Origin: Anaerococcus ihuae
GTDB lineage: Bacteria > Bacillota > Clostridia > Tissierellales > Peptoniphilaceae
Assembly (NCBI RefSeq): GCF_928368155.1
Contig: NZ_CAKMRU010000002.1
Coordinates: 186,001 to 250,000, forward strand
Direction of reading: 5' to 3'
DNA length: 64,000 nt
Each line of letters starts with the position of its first letter. Positions within the stretch are counted from its first letter, which is position 1. The notes under the pieces are model-generated. The model worked only from the letters and a program-made list of their open reading frames with translations. It had not been told where the DNA came from and did not search any database. Made by a program: the position numbers and the translations under genes. Below are positions 37,473 through 45,667 of this stretch, in pieces.

Positions 37473-38592
37473 TAATTTAATAAGTTATGAGGAGTTGATA
37501 GCATTTCATCCTGGCTCTTATATTGAGGATATTATTGATGAATTAAACATTACTCAGGATGAATTTGCTAAGAGAATGGGAGTGTCATCTAAAACTATTT
37601 CTAAAATTGTAAATGGGAAGGCTAATATTACAGAAGTTTTAGCTGAAAAGTTGAGTAGGTTTACTGGTATTAGTTTTAAGACATGGATGAATTTACAAGC
37701 ATCCTATAATAAAAAAGTTATTGAAATTAAAAACAAGATGGCATTAGATGAAGAGAAGGAAATAGCTAAAGAGATAGATTTTAACTATTTCAAAAAAGAA
37801 TTGCAAATTATTGAAGATAAAACTTATAGAATTAATGAAAAAATAGAATTTCTTAGAAGATTTTTAAATATTTCTAGTTTATCTTATTTAAAAGATTTTA
37901 ATTCTAATGTGAGTTATAGAAATAATAAGTTCTCTTCTGATATTAATGAAAAATCTATAATTAAATCTAATGTGATGCTTGAAATAGCTATAAATGAGGC
38001 TAGAAAAAAAGCTGATAAAAGTTTAGATATAAATAAATTAAAATCAAAATTAAATGATTTAAAGAGTTTAATTAATAGTAATGATACGGTATATGAAAAA
38101 TTGGAAGAAATTTTGCTTGAATGTGGAATTATCTTAGTGACTTTACCATATTTTAAGGGTTCAAATTTAAATGGAGCAGTATATAAGTTTAATAATGGAA
38201 GTGTTTTAATACTTATAACTGATAAACAAAAAAGATCAGATATTTTCTGGTTTACTTTAATGCATGAAATAGGACATATTGTTAATAAGGATTTTAATTC
38301 CAACCTAGATAAAAATGAATATGATTGCAATGAGAATAAGGCAGATAAATTTGCACAAGATTTTCTTATAAATCCTATTTCTTACAAGAAGTTTGTAGAA
38401 GCTCACGAGTTTGATCGAGAGTCTTTAGAAAATTTTGCAAAAGACAACTTTATAACATCTGATATAGTTGTTGGTAGACTTAAAAATGATGGTTATATTA
38501 GACAAGAATTATACAATGATTATAATAAGTTTATGAAAATACCAAAGAAAAATATTGATATCTTAGAAGATATAGCTTACTATATAAATTAA
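37465..38592 (+). CDS. HigA-type antitoxin fused to an ImmA/IrrE metallopeptidase
   Basis: 375 residues with two parts. The N-terminal XRE helix-turn-helix (about 10-75, ..GSYIEDIIDELNITQDEFAKRMGVSSKTISKIVNGKANI..) is the HigA antitoxin domain that would bind the palindrome upstream. The C-terminal ImmA/IrrE zinc peptidase domain (about 210-350) has the zinc motif HEIGH (267-271) and a downstream ..ENKADKFAQDFL.. helix. ImmA-type peptidases cleave repressors in mobile elements, so the protein could link toxin control to proteolysis of itself or a partner. Such fusions are known in the XRE/ImmA-IrrE family. The operon ends at a strong terminator. Confidence 0.85.
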   Translation: MSNNLISYEELIAFHPGSYIEDIIDELNITQDEFAKRMGVSSKTISKIVNGKANITEVLAEKLSRFTGISFKTWMNLQASYNKKVIEIKNKMALDEEKEIAKEIDFNYFKKELQIIEDKTYRINEKIEFLRRFLNISSLSYLKDFNSNVSYRNNKFSSDINEKSIIKSNVMLEIAINEARKKADKSLDINKLKSKLNDLKSLINSNDTVYEKLEEILLECGIILVTLPYFKGSNLNGAVYKFNNGSVLILITDKQKRSDIFWFTLMHEIGHIVNKDFNSNLDKNEYDCNENKADKFAQDFLINPISYKKFVEAHEFDRESLENFAKDNFITSDIVVGRLKNDGYIRQELYNDYNKFMKIPKKNIDILEDIAYYIN

Positions 38593-38599
38593 ATTGATA

Positions 38600-38640
38600 A
38601 TGGCTATCTTAATTAAAATAATTAAGATAGCTATTTTTTT
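38600..38640. terminator. Bidirectional terminator
   Basis: GGCTATCTTAATT / AATTAAGATAGCT stem with T7 on the right, between the convergent toxin-antitoxin operon and the TraX-like gene. Confidence 0.85.
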
Positions 38641-38676
38641 ACAAGATATTATAAAAGATTTCTTAAATTTATTAAT

Positions 38677-39393
38677 CTACAAGCCAAAAATAAACCTACA
38701 AATCCCAAGTATCAACAAATGCACCGGATAGAACAAATAATTGAACCATTTATTTTGTTTTCCTTTTTCTCCATTATAAAAATTAATTACAGCAAAGCCC
38801 AAAATTGCATAAACTTCTTTTATTATCACAAGGTATGACAATAAACTTCCTACAAGTCTTTTATCGTAAAAAAGATATAGGATAAAAATTATTATTATGG
38901 AATAATAATCGTAGTCGAAGGATAGAAGTGTTGCCACTCCTGCATTTATTGCAACTATTAGTATGGAAACAGCAAGCCATGCGTATTTGTTTTTGATTTT
39001 TTCTTTTAATTTATCAACAATAATTAGGGTCAAAAGTCCAAGGGCAAGTGCCCACATTATATTTTGGGACCTGTTGTTTATAAAAACTTTTGATTGGAAC
39101 ATATCGTATGGGATTTCTGAAATTATGGCGAAAACCAAAAGATTTCTTAGATATTTAAATCTTGATTTTGTTTTATAAAATCCTTCTACAATCATAAAGG
39201 CAAAAATCGGAAAGGCAATCCTGCCTAGTATATCGAAAATTGATGATATTGTAACTAGTGGTTGTTGATAATTTAGTTTTGGTGTAATGATTGCCTTGTT
39301 AAAATGGTCAATAAACATTGAAACAAAGGCAATATATTTTAATTCTGCTCCGTTTATTTGATATTTTTCTTGTATTTGTTTAAATTTTTCCAT
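38677..39393 (-). CDS. TraX-family membrane protein
   Basis: 238 residues with about seven membrane helices and the family's conserved ..LKYIAFVSMFIDHFNKA.. near residue 20, ..GRIAFPIFAFMIVEGFYKT.. near 60 and ..SEIPYD.. near 92. TraX of F plasmid N-acetylates pilin; chromosomal relatives in Bacillota are thought to be membrane acetyltransferases of unknown substrate. An acetyltransferase role near a pilus locus is tempting but unproven. The start has GAGGAAAAC upstream on the minus strand. Confidence 0.85.
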   Translation of the reverse strand: MEKFKQIQEKYQINGAELKYIAFVSMFIDHFNKAIITPKLNYQQPLVTISSIFDILGRIAFPIFAFMIVEGFYKTKSRFKYLRNLLVFAIISEIPYDMFQSKVFINNRSQNIMWALALGLLTLIIVDKLKEKIKNKYAWLAVSILIVAINAGVATLLSFDYDYYSIIIIFILYLFYDKRLVGSLLSYLVIIKEVYAILGFAVINFYNGEKGKQNKWFNYLFYPVHLLILGICRFIFGL

Positions 39394-39511
39394 GTTTTCC
39401 TCTTTTGTTTTTTATTTATTATACTATATTTTGATTTTTGATATTTGTTTTTGTCTTTAATTTAGATTGACTTAATTGAAACTTAAAAAAACATTTACTT
39501 TATTAAAAAAC

Positions 39512-39539
39512 TTTACAAATCACAAAAACAAGGTATCAT
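39512..39539 (+). promoter_or_regulatory. Promoter of the structured RNA
   Basis: TTTACA (39512-39517), 16-bp spacer, TATCAT (39534-39539). The predicted start near 39546 coincides with the first base of the RNA closing stem. Confidence 0.65.
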
Positions 39540-39546
39540 AATATTC

Positions 39547-39767
39547 GAAGAACTGTTGTAAAACGGTGGTTGCCGATTTTTATCGGTAGTTTTTATCTGA
39601 TTCGTGGAAGTTGAACCCGCCTAATAAGTGCCTGATGTGGGATTTATTTGGCCTTAAATTCTTCTATAAGCTCAGAGTTTTTACAAGAAAAAATAATCTA
39701 AACAAAAAAGCATCAACACCAGCCGAAGATTGCGCGATTAGTTATTACTAAGACAGCAGTCTTTTTT
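39547..39767 (+). ncRNA. Structured noncoding RNA or leader of about 220 nt, family unassigned
   Basis: The ends pair: AAG-ACTGTTGT (39548-39559) with ACAGCAGT-CTT (39753-39763), followed by six T. Inside, GGTGGTTG (39565-39572) pairs with CAACACC (39714-39720), CCGAT/ATCGG (39573-39586) closes a TTTT hairpin, and CCCGC/GTGGG forms another hairpin further in. A promoter ends just before the 5' base. Size and long closing stem recall 6S RNA or the clostridial raiA-type RNA, but I cannot match either with certainty. The RNA runs into the leader of the YitT-family gene, so it may be both a free RNA and a leader. Confidence 0.65.
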
Positions 39768-39792
39768 GTTTTGCTAATCGCCAGATTAGGAG
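39734..39792 (+). promoter_or_regulatory. Mutually exclusive pairings over the YitT-gene ribosome site
   Basis: CTAATCGC (39774-39781) can pair with GCGATTAG upstream (39734-39741), or its first six bases can pair with GATTAG (39784-39789), which overlaps the AGGAG ribosome site (39788-39792). The first fold frees the site and the second hides it. A short AAGAC-AGCA-GTCTT plus T6 terminator lies between. Confidence 0.55.
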
Positions 39793-39801
39793 TGAAAATT
39801 T

Positions 39802-40461
39802 ATGCTCAGAAAATTTCTGAGAAGTTTAGAAGTTACGAAAAAAGAATTTTTGATTATTTCCCTTGGTTGTGCAATTATGGCATTTGGAGTAATAAACGTC
39901 CATGAACAAGCACAAATAACCGAGGGTGGAGTTTTGGGATTGGGCTTGTTTTTGAAAAAGGCCCTAAATATGAATCTTGCCTACACAACACCAATTTTGG
40001 ATGGGCTATGCTATATTTTAGGATTTTCAATGCTTGGAAGAATATTTTTAAAAAAATCAATTGTAGCAACAATAATGTTTGCAGTATTTTATTGGATTTT
40101 TAATTTTATTGGACCAGTAATCCCAAGTCTTTACGATATGCCAATACTAGCAGCCATATTTGGTGGAATATTTATAGGATGCGGCTGTGGAATAGCAGTT
40201 ACAGCCGGTGGATGTGCAGGAGGCGATGATGCCTTGGCAATGACAATTTCCAAAAAAACATCATGGCCAATATCAAGAGCCTACTTGTTTACAGATTATA
40301 TTGTCCTAGGCTTATCATTAATTTATATCCCATTTGGCCACTTAATATATTCATTTTTAACCACAATTATCTCATCATTTTTGATAGGACAATTTGAATT
40401 AAAAATGGAAATACCAGCATGGCAAGTATGCCAAGGAAATTTAAATCACGCAAAATCTTAA
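39802..40461 (+). CDS. YitT-family (DUF161) membrane protein
   Basis: 219 residues with about five or six membrane helices and the family landmarks ..GCAIMAFGVINVHEQAQITEGGVLGLGLFL.. near the N-terminus and the glycine-rich ..GCGCGIAVTAGGCAGGDDALAM.. near residue 130. YitT/YczE-type proteins are inner-membrane proteins of unknown function. This one is shorter than many and lacks the C-terminal cytoplasmic DUF2179 domain. It lies directly behind a 220-nt structured RNA that may control its translation, so it could be a transporter for the ligand sensed there; that is inference. Confidence 0.85.
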   Translation: MLRKFLRSLEVTKKEFLIISLGCAIMAFGVINVHEQAQITEGGVLGLGLFLKKALNMNLAYTTPILDGLCYILGFSMLGRIFLKKSIVATIMFAVFYWIFNFIGPVIPSLYDMPILAAIFGGIFIGCGCGIAVTAGGCAGGDDALAMTISKKTSWPISRAYLFTDYIVLGLSLIYIPFGHLIYSFLTTIISSFLIGQFELKMEIPAWQVCQGNLNHAKS

Positions 40462-40465
40462 ATTT

Positions 40466-40511
40466 AAAAAGGATATTTCAAAGTATCAAGTATTTTGAAA
40501 TATCCTTTTTT
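40466..40511 (+). terminator. Terminator after the YitT-family gene
   Basis: AAAAAGGATATTTCAAA / TTTTGAAATATCCTTTTT long stem with T tail. Confidence 0.9.
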
Positions 40512-40609
40512 GTTTGTCATATTTTTGAATTTTTTAATTTATTTATTCTTAGATTATCTCGGAATATTTCTATAAATATTTACATTTTCTTTAGTTAAAT
40601 TTAATCCAT

Positions 40610-40801
40610 GAGATCTCTCCACACTAAAACCTATTTGCTTTGCAAATTTTCCATGATTATAAAAACTTATTTACTACGTAAATGCTTCTGTTCTCTCGCA
40701 CTAGTTTTTAGGATTTATAACCGAAATCAACGTTTATAAAGCTGTACTAGTTTTAGGGATAAATATGCCAAATCAAGGCATATTTATCAGGTCGAGATGG
40801 G
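40610..40801 (-). repeat. GAGATCTC hairpin repeat, copy 8 (reverse, long form)
   Basis: A 192-bp copy. On the minus strand it carries a TTGATTT-loop hairpin (40788-40758), a second one with an imperfect stem (40741-40711), a mutated GAGA-loop hairpin, a TTTAC/GTAAA hairpin (40683-40669) and a TTTGC/GCAAA hairpin with loop AAA (40647-40633). It is the only copy in the YitT-hppA gap. Confidence 0.88.
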
Positions 40802-40909
40802 TGAGTATTTGAGTTTTTTTATTACTGAAGTTCTTATTTTTATATTTATTTTGATAAATGAAATTTTGCTTTTTATAATTAAATATATTTTCCAATTTTA
40901 AATAATTTA

Positions 40910-40968
40910 TAAAAAAAATCGAGTAGCGCATAAATGCACTACTCGCAAAACATGTGTTTTCAATTCGT
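40910..40968 (-). ncRNA. Candidate small RNA of about 60 nt on the minus strand
   Basis: A promoter (TTGACA, 17 bp, TATAAT on the minus strand) points into a short stretch that ends in a GC-rich hairpin (CGAGTAG..CTACTCG, stem interrupted by one mismatch, 40945-40920) followed by eight U. A second small hairpin AAAACA/TGTTTT lies near the 5' end. There is no reading frame. Arrangement is that of an independent sRNA. Confidence 0.6.
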
Positions 40969-40974
40969 AATAAT

Positions 40975-41003
40975 ATTATAGTTCCTAGACTCTAAAATGT
41001 CAA
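40975..41003 (-). promoter_or_regulatory. Consensus promoter of the candidate small RNA
   Basis: Minus strand TTGACA (41003-40998), 17-bp spacer, TATAAT (40980-40975), a full consensus match. Confidence 0.75.
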
Positions 41004-41124
41004 TTATTTCTTATAAAAATCTATAAGTCTGATTTAAAACTGGGAATGATTTATATAAATTACAATTTTTAATAATCCTTCCATCAAATAATTTCTTAAT
41101 ACTTTCTATATTTTTATACCTTAA

Positions 41125-41214
41125 TTATATATATTTTTTTGAAAATAAATAACTAAATATACTTTTTTCCATAAAATTTGTAATTTTCCCAATTATTCCT
41201 ATAATTTTCTTCAT
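41125..41214 (-). CDS. Possible 29-residue amphipathic peptide
   Basis: ATG 41214 with TTAGGA five bases upstream opens MKKIIGIIGKITNFMEKSIF and nine further residues. The mix of isoleucine and lysine suggests an amphipathic helix of phenol-soluble-modulin or type I toxin style. No homologue is recognised and the frame is short, so it could be chance in AT-rich DNA. It is encoded upstream of the candidate small RNA on the same strand. Confidence 0.3.
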   Translation of the reverse strand: MKKIIGIIGKITNFMEKSIFSYLFSKKYI

Positions 41215-41302
41215 TTTTCCTAAGATTCTATCAAAAACAATTGTTTATATCTATATTATGTTATATAATAGTAAGAGTAAAAATTAAAAATAGGAGGAAT
41301 AT

Positions 41303-43264
41303 ATGTTATCTGATTTACTACCTGTAATAGTAGCAATTATCGCAATTTGTTTTATGGCTTTGCAAATTAAAACAAATATACTTCCAGTTAGCGAAGGAAA
41401 CGATAAAATGAGAACTATATCAGGAAATATTAAAGAAGGAGCAATGGCATTTATATCTCGTGAGTATAAATACGTTATTATCTTTGTAATTATTGTTTCA
41501 ATTCTTATAGCAATTTTTATTAACGTAAATACCATGATTTGTTATATCCTTGGTTCCTTATTATCAATGGCAGCAGGTTATGTAGGTATGAGAATTTCTA
41601 CAGCCTCAAATGCTAGATGTACAAACGAAGCTATGGAAAGTGGACTTCCATCTGCTCTTAAAGTTGCCTTTGCTGGTGGATCTGTAATGGGATTTGCAGT
41701 AACAGGATTTGGACTTTTGGGAGTTGGAATTGTTTACTTAATCTTTAGAGATCCAGCAATCCTTATGGGATATTCATTTGGAGCAAGTTCAGTAGCACTT
41801 TTTGCAAGAGTTGGTGGAGGAATCTACACAAAAGCAGCAGACGTTGGAGCTGACCTTGTAGGAAAAGTTGAAAAAGGAATTCCAGAAGATGACCCAAGAA
41901 ACCCAGCAGTTATCGCTGATAACGTTGGAGATAACGTAGGTGACGTTGCAGGAATGGGAGCTGACCTTTTCGAATCATATGCAGGAGCAATCCTTTCATC
42001 AATGGTTCTAGGTTTTTCAATCTTTGGAGATGCAGGAATTAGATTTCCACTTGTACTTTCATCAATAGGAATCATCGCATCAATCCTTGCAGCTTTCTTG
42101 TTCTTAAGAAAAAAACAAAAATCACCACAATCAGCACTAATGATGACAATTTATTTATCAGGAGCAATTGTTCTTGTAGCATCATTTATCCTTTCACCAA
42201 TATTCTTTGGAAATTTGAAAGCAGCAATCTGTATAGTTGTGGGAATACTTGTAGGAATTGCAATAGGATTTTTATCAGAAGTATTTACATCTGAAAAATA
42301 TAGCCAAGTAAAAAGAATAGCTGAAGAAAGTCAAACAGGAGCAGCTACAAACATAATCGCAGGATTATCAAGCGGAATGCTTTCAACAGTTGGACCAATC
42401 ATTCTTATAGCTATTGGAATTTTGGTTTCATTCCACACAATGCAAATGTACGGAATTGCCCTTGCAGCAGTAGGAATGCTATCAATCACAGCAACAACAG
42501 TAACAGTTGACGCTTACGGACCAATTTCAGACAATGCCGGTGGAATCGCAGAAATGAGTGGACTAGACGAATCAGTTCGTGAAATCACAGACAGCCTTGA
42601 TTCAGTAGGAAACACAACAGCAGCAATCGGTAAAGGATTTGCAATTGGATCTGCAGCTCTAACAGCACTTTCATTGTTCGTAACTTATACTGACACATTA
42701 AACCTTGACAACCTTTCATTACTTGATTCAAAAGTAGTAGCAGGAATGTTCGTAGGAGGAATGTTACCATTTTTATTCTCAGCATTGACAATGAATTCAG
42801 TAGGAAAAGCTGCAACAGAAATGATCAATGAAGTAAGAAGACAATTTAAAGAAAAACCAGGAATCCTAGAAGGAACAGACGATCCAGACTATGCATCATG
42901 TGTAGATATCTCAACAAAAGCTTCCCTAAAAGAAATGGTAATACCAGGAGCATTAGCAATCGTAGTACCATTATTTATAGGAAAAGCATTTGGACCAGAA
43001 ACTCTAGGAGGACTATTAGCAGGAGCCCTAGTTACAGGCGTATTAATGGCAATATTTATGTCAAACGCTGGAGGAGCTTGGGACAATGCTAAGAAATATA
43101 TAGAATCTGGAGCAGAAGGTGGAAAGAATTCACCATCCCACCACGCTGCAGTAGTAGGTGATACAGTAGGAGATCCATTCAAAGATACATCCGGCCCATC
43201 ACTAAATATCCTTGTAAAACTTATAACAGTAGTATCTGTTGTATGTGCAGGATTATTTATCTAA
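41303..43264 (+). CDS. hppA: Membrane-bound ion-pumping pyrophosphatase
   Basis: Hydrolyses pyrophosphate and pumps Na+ and/or H+ across the cytoplasmic membrane. 653 residues with about 16 membrane helices and the family's substrate motif ..[23 protein letters not shown].. near residue 205, the second acidic motif ..[16 protein letters not shown].. near 400 and ..[17 protein letters not shown].. near the end. In ..[18 protein letters not shown].. the Ala where K+-independent enzymes have Lys marks it as K+-dependent, a group that mostly pumps Na+. Start follows TAGGAGGA. Monocistronic, ending at its own terminator. Confidence 0.96.
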   Translation: MLSDLLPVIVAIIAICFMALQIKTNILPVSEGNDKMRTISGNIKEGAMAFISREYKYVIIFVIIVSILIAIFINVNTMICYILGSLLSMAAGYVGMRISTASNARCTNEAMESGLPSALKVAFAGGSVMGFAVTGFGLLGVGIVYLIFRDPAILMGYSFGASSVALFARVGGGIYTKAADVGADLVGKVEKGIPEDDPRNPAVIADNVGDNVGDVAGMGADLFESYAGAILSSMVLGFSIFGDAGIRFPLVLSSIGIIASILAAFLFLRKKQKSPQSALMMTIYLSGAIVLVASFILSPIFFGNLKAAICIVVGILVGIAIGFLSEVFTSEKYSQVKRIAEESQTGAATNIIAGLSSGMLSTVGPIILIAIGILVSFHTMQMYGIALAAVGMLSITATTVTVDAYGPISDNAGGIAEMSGLDESVREITDSLDSVGNTTAAIGKGFAIGSAALTALSLFVTYTDTLNLDNLSLLDSKVVAGMFVGGMLPFLFSALTMNSVGKAATEMINEVRRQFKEKPGILEGTDDPDYASCVDISTKASLKEMVIPGALAIVVPLFIGKAFGPETLGGLLAGALVTGVLMAIFMSNAGGAWDNAKKYIESGAEGGKNSPSHHAAVVGDTVGDPFKDTSGPSLNILVKLITVVSVVCAGLFI

Positions 43265-43274
43265 TATAAAAATA

Positions 43275-43317
43275 AAAGCTATTACAAAATAATTGTTTTG
43301 TAATAGCTTATTTTTTT
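43275..43317 (+). terminator. Terminator after hppA
   Basis: AAGCTATTACAAAA / TTTTGTAATAGCTT hairpin plus T7. Confidence 0.9.
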
Positions 43318-43393
43318 GATATTTTTATTAGATCTGATGGATTTTTGAATTTTAAATCTTTAATTTCTTAAGTTCCTAAAAATCGAAGAATTC

Positions 43394-43429
43394 CCCATCT
43401 AGAGTGAGCAAAGCGAGTCGAGAGATCTC
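43394..43429 (+). repeat. GAGATCTC hairpin repeat, copy 9 (forward)
   Basis: Short form whose loop contains GAGTGAGCAAAGCGAG, resembling copy 12 at 47325. First of three alternating copies in the gap after hppA. Confidence 0.85.
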
Positions 43430-43531
43430 TTTATTAAATTTATTAAATTTTGAATATAATTAAAAAATCCCCTTGTGAAATCTGTGACCGTTTTTAAATG
43501 CATACTTTTTATCTTGCTTCACTTCTTGCAT

Positions 43532-43557
43532 GAGATCTCTCCACAATGTCGAGATGT
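43532..43557 (-). repeat. GAGATCTC hairpin repeat, copy 10 (reverse)
   Basis: Short form with GATGTG instead of GATGGG at the outer edge, as also in copy 13. Confidence 0.8.
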
Positions 43558-43720
43558 GTTATTTTTGGATTTTTTTAATTATTAAAGTATCTGTTTTACT
43601 CTTTTATTATTCCATTTAATTTATATTTCTTTGTTGCTAAAGTTTTTATTTTTTTAATTTAAATATTAATTTTTAATGAATCACATTTTGCACTTTCTAA
43701 TAAATTCAAACGAAGCAACA

Positions 43721-43747
43721 CCCATCTCGAGCTTGTCGAGAGATCTC
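43721..43747 (+). repeat. GAGATCTC hairpin repeat, copy 11 (forward)
   Basis: Minimal 27-bp form, CCCATCTCGA-GCTTG-TCGAGAGATCTC, the cleanest example of the core hairpin. Confidence 0.88.
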
Positions 43748-43807
43748 TTTATTAAATTCATCTAATAATTCTCTATTCCTTAAATTTTCTTCTAAATTAA
43801 AATCAAA

Positions 43808-43976
43808 TTACCTGTACCAATCCAAAGATAAATCTCTCCACTTTGGATTTATTGAATTTATTAATCTATTTTTCTTTTTCATACTCCATCTTTTTAATTG
43901 TTTTTTCCTAGACAATGCCTCGTATCTATCGTCTAGATGTTCATATAATCTTTTTTCAAGATTATAAGTATAGCCC
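43808..43976 (-). pseudogene. 3' remnant of a GIY-YIG (UPF0213-type) nuclease gene
   Basis: Read on the minus strand, an open stretch of 55 codons ends in ..YEALSRKKQLKRWSMKKK.. and ..INPKWRDLSLDWYR, the well-known C-terminal half of small GIY-YIG nucleases (..REKQLKxW..NPxWxDLS..). The catalytic N-terminal half with GIY and YIG is absent: the frame begins abruptly near 43976 at ..GYTYNLEKRLYEH... No start codon or ribosome site is present. It marks the left edge of a decayed accessory region. Confidence 0.75.
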
Positions 43977-44005
43977 AAAGATCACATACTGAAAATAACA
44001 CAGAT

Positions 44006-44491
44006 ATGGTTATGACAGAAAAATCGATATATTCTTATGAATAATCACTTAATTTACTAATAGCTAATATTTATAAGGATGGTGTAAAATTTGAAGTCAC
44101 TTCTTTCTTTAGTGTTAAGAATCCTAATAGTATAGAAGATTATAAAAAATTGGGTTACACAAATATACAATATAGTGATTGGTCAGAAACACATATGGTT
44201 GTAAGTCGTACAAAGGCTGATAGAGTTGCAAAAGTAGTTGTTAGTAATGGAATTGGTTTTGCTGTAAAATCAAAATTTCTAAGTGGTTTAATTGCATTGT
44301 ATGATGTAAGCCAAGCTCTTAAAGATCAAAAAGCTGATATTTTTCTTACTGTTAATGCTAGAAATATAATAGCTACAGCTCCTAATGGCGTAGAAACTTT
44401 AATTGGAGAAGAAAGTATAGTTAAGTATTATACTGATAATAAAAGAACTAATCTAATTAAAACAATTCATAGAACAAATTTTGTAGGATAA
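44006..44491 (+). pseudogene. Disrupted gene of unknown family
   Basis: The frame that ends at 44491 is open back to 44045, well beyond any ATG. It is interrupted by TAA at 44042-44044, and continues upstream in the same frame to ATG 44006 and beyond. The continuous part reads ..IYKDGVKFEVTSFFSVKNPNS.., then ..NGIGFAVKSKFLSGLIALYD.. and ..NVNARNIIATAPNG-like sequence near the end (TVNARNIIATAPNGVETLIG). No family recognised. It has no ribosome site, and is best read as the 3' end of a decayed gene; a TTG at 44150 is an unlikely start. Confidence 0.6.
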
Positions 44492-44521
44492 AATTAATAA
44501 ATAAAATAACAATTAATATAT

Positions 44522-44553
44522 AAATACCAGAGTTTAAATTAACTCTGGTATTT
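44522..44553. terminator. Bidirectional terminator
   Basis: AAATACCAGAGTT / AACTCTGGTATTT perfect stem between the disrupted gene and the leftward small membrane protein gene. Confidence 0.85.
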
Positions 44554-44569
44554 AAAAATTAAAAATAAT

Positions 44570-44731
44570 TTAATCATTATTTTTAATTTTTAAAATTATG
44601 GAAATAAATATCATAATTGCAAAAGTTATATAAAAATATTTAGCATAAAGATATGAATTATCAACAGTTAATTCAAATATTATATATATTAATATTAAAG
44701 ACACAATAACTATATTAATTTTTTTCTTCAT
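44570..44731 (-). CDS. Small two-helix membrane protein (53 aa)
   Basis: ATG 44731 with AGAGG in front opens a 53-codon frame, MKKKINIVIVSLILIYIIFE followed by a short polar loop and a second hydrophobic segment (about 31-48), ending LKIKNND. Two membrane helices and charged ends suggest a real small membrane protein, perhaps an immunity or toxin peptide, but no family is recognised. It ends at a good terminator on the minus strand. Confidence 0.55.
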   Translation of the reverse strand: MKKKINIVIVSLILIYIIFELTVDNSYLYAKYFYITFAIMIFISIILKIKNND

Positions 44732-44857
44732 ATAACCTCTTTTCAAAATTCAAATAAATTAAAGTTGCTTCTATCTTAATAATTCCCAAAACAATTCTAT
44801 CTAAACAGCTAACAAAAAAATCTTAGTATTTATGGTTTATTTATCCTTACAATAATT

Positions 44858-44887
44858 TGACTAAATAGAGTATACACTATTTAGTCA
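44858..44887. promoter_or_regulatory. 30-bp near-perfect palindrome (operator)
   Basis: TGACTAAATAG arms flank a GTATAC centre, with one mismatched pair. It lies just upstream of a TATAAT (44895-44900) and about 125 bp before the secreted-protein gene at 45012. A dimeric regulator site is likely; the regulator is unknown. Confidence 0.65.
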
Positions 44888-45011
44888 TATATGTTATAAT
44901 ATGTAATTTATTTATGTACATATAAGTGTATAAGAATATAACGTTTATATATATAATTATCGGGTAACTAATTTAACGTCGATAGATAAATATTAATCTT
45001 TAGGAGGAAAA

Positions 45012-45665
45012 ATGAAATTAAAAAATTTATTAATTATTGCATCAATAAGTATGAGTTTATTACAAATCTTTGGAGTTAGTAATTCTAAAGTAGATGATTC
45101 TAATAATTATGATCTTCAAAAAGAATATACGCAAACTGATGATACTTATAAGGAACAATATAATATAGTTGAAAATGAAAAAAGTAAAAAATTACAAAAT
45201 GAAATAAAAACAATAAAAAAGGAGAAAGGAGAGTTATCACAAAAAGATTTTCAAAATCTTCTAGTTAAATATGATGGAGCAGAAAGAACGTTTACACCTA
45301 AAGTTAGTTTTAGGTCAGCTCAAAATAATTCGTATACCGAAAAAGTAGTAAAAGAAGGGTTAAATATATATGGATCCTCACCTCAAGCATTAATAAGTGC
45401 AAGAGATTACCTAAGTAGTTCTGATATGGGGCTTTTAGCTTCAGGTGTAATAATTGGTTCTATTGAAGGAGGACCTGCAGGAGCTATAGCAGGAGGAGCT
45501 ATTGGTGCAAAAGTTTTAGGATCTAGAGTTAAAGAAGGATATAATGATATTAAAAAGTGGATTGATGTAGGTTCTAGTAGGGGTGGAGTTAGAATGACAG
45601 CTTCTGCTGAATTTCCAATAGATAGTTTAAATTCTATTAAGCAAACTAAGATTAGGAAATTGTAA
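45012..45665 (+). CDS. Secreted protein with a glycine-zipper hydrophobic segment
   Basis: 217 residues: an N-terminal signal peptide (about 1-22, ..NLLIIASISMSLLQIFGVS), a charged region, then a glycine/alanine-rich hydrophobic stretch (about 137-175, ..ASGVIIGSIEGGPAGAIAGG..) with repeated GxxxG spacing, the pattern of glycine-zipper membrane-inserting proteins. The small membrane protein at 45668 follows after two bases. A secreted membrane-active toxin with an adjacent immunity protein is a reasonable idea but only inference. AGGAGGA precedes the ATG; a 30-bp palindrome lies upstream. Confidence 0.65.
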   Translation: MKLKNLLIIASISMSLLQIFGVSNSKVDDSNNYDLQKEYTQTDDTYKEQYNIVENEKSKKLQNEIKTIKKEKGELSQKDFQNLLVKYDGAERTFTPKVSFRSAQNNSYTEKVVKEGLNIYGSSPQALISARDYLSSSDMGLLASGVIIGSIEGGPAGAIAGGAIGAKVLGSRVKEGYNDIKKWIDVGSSRGGVRMTASAEFPIDSLNSIKQTKIRKL

Positions 45666-45667
45666 TT

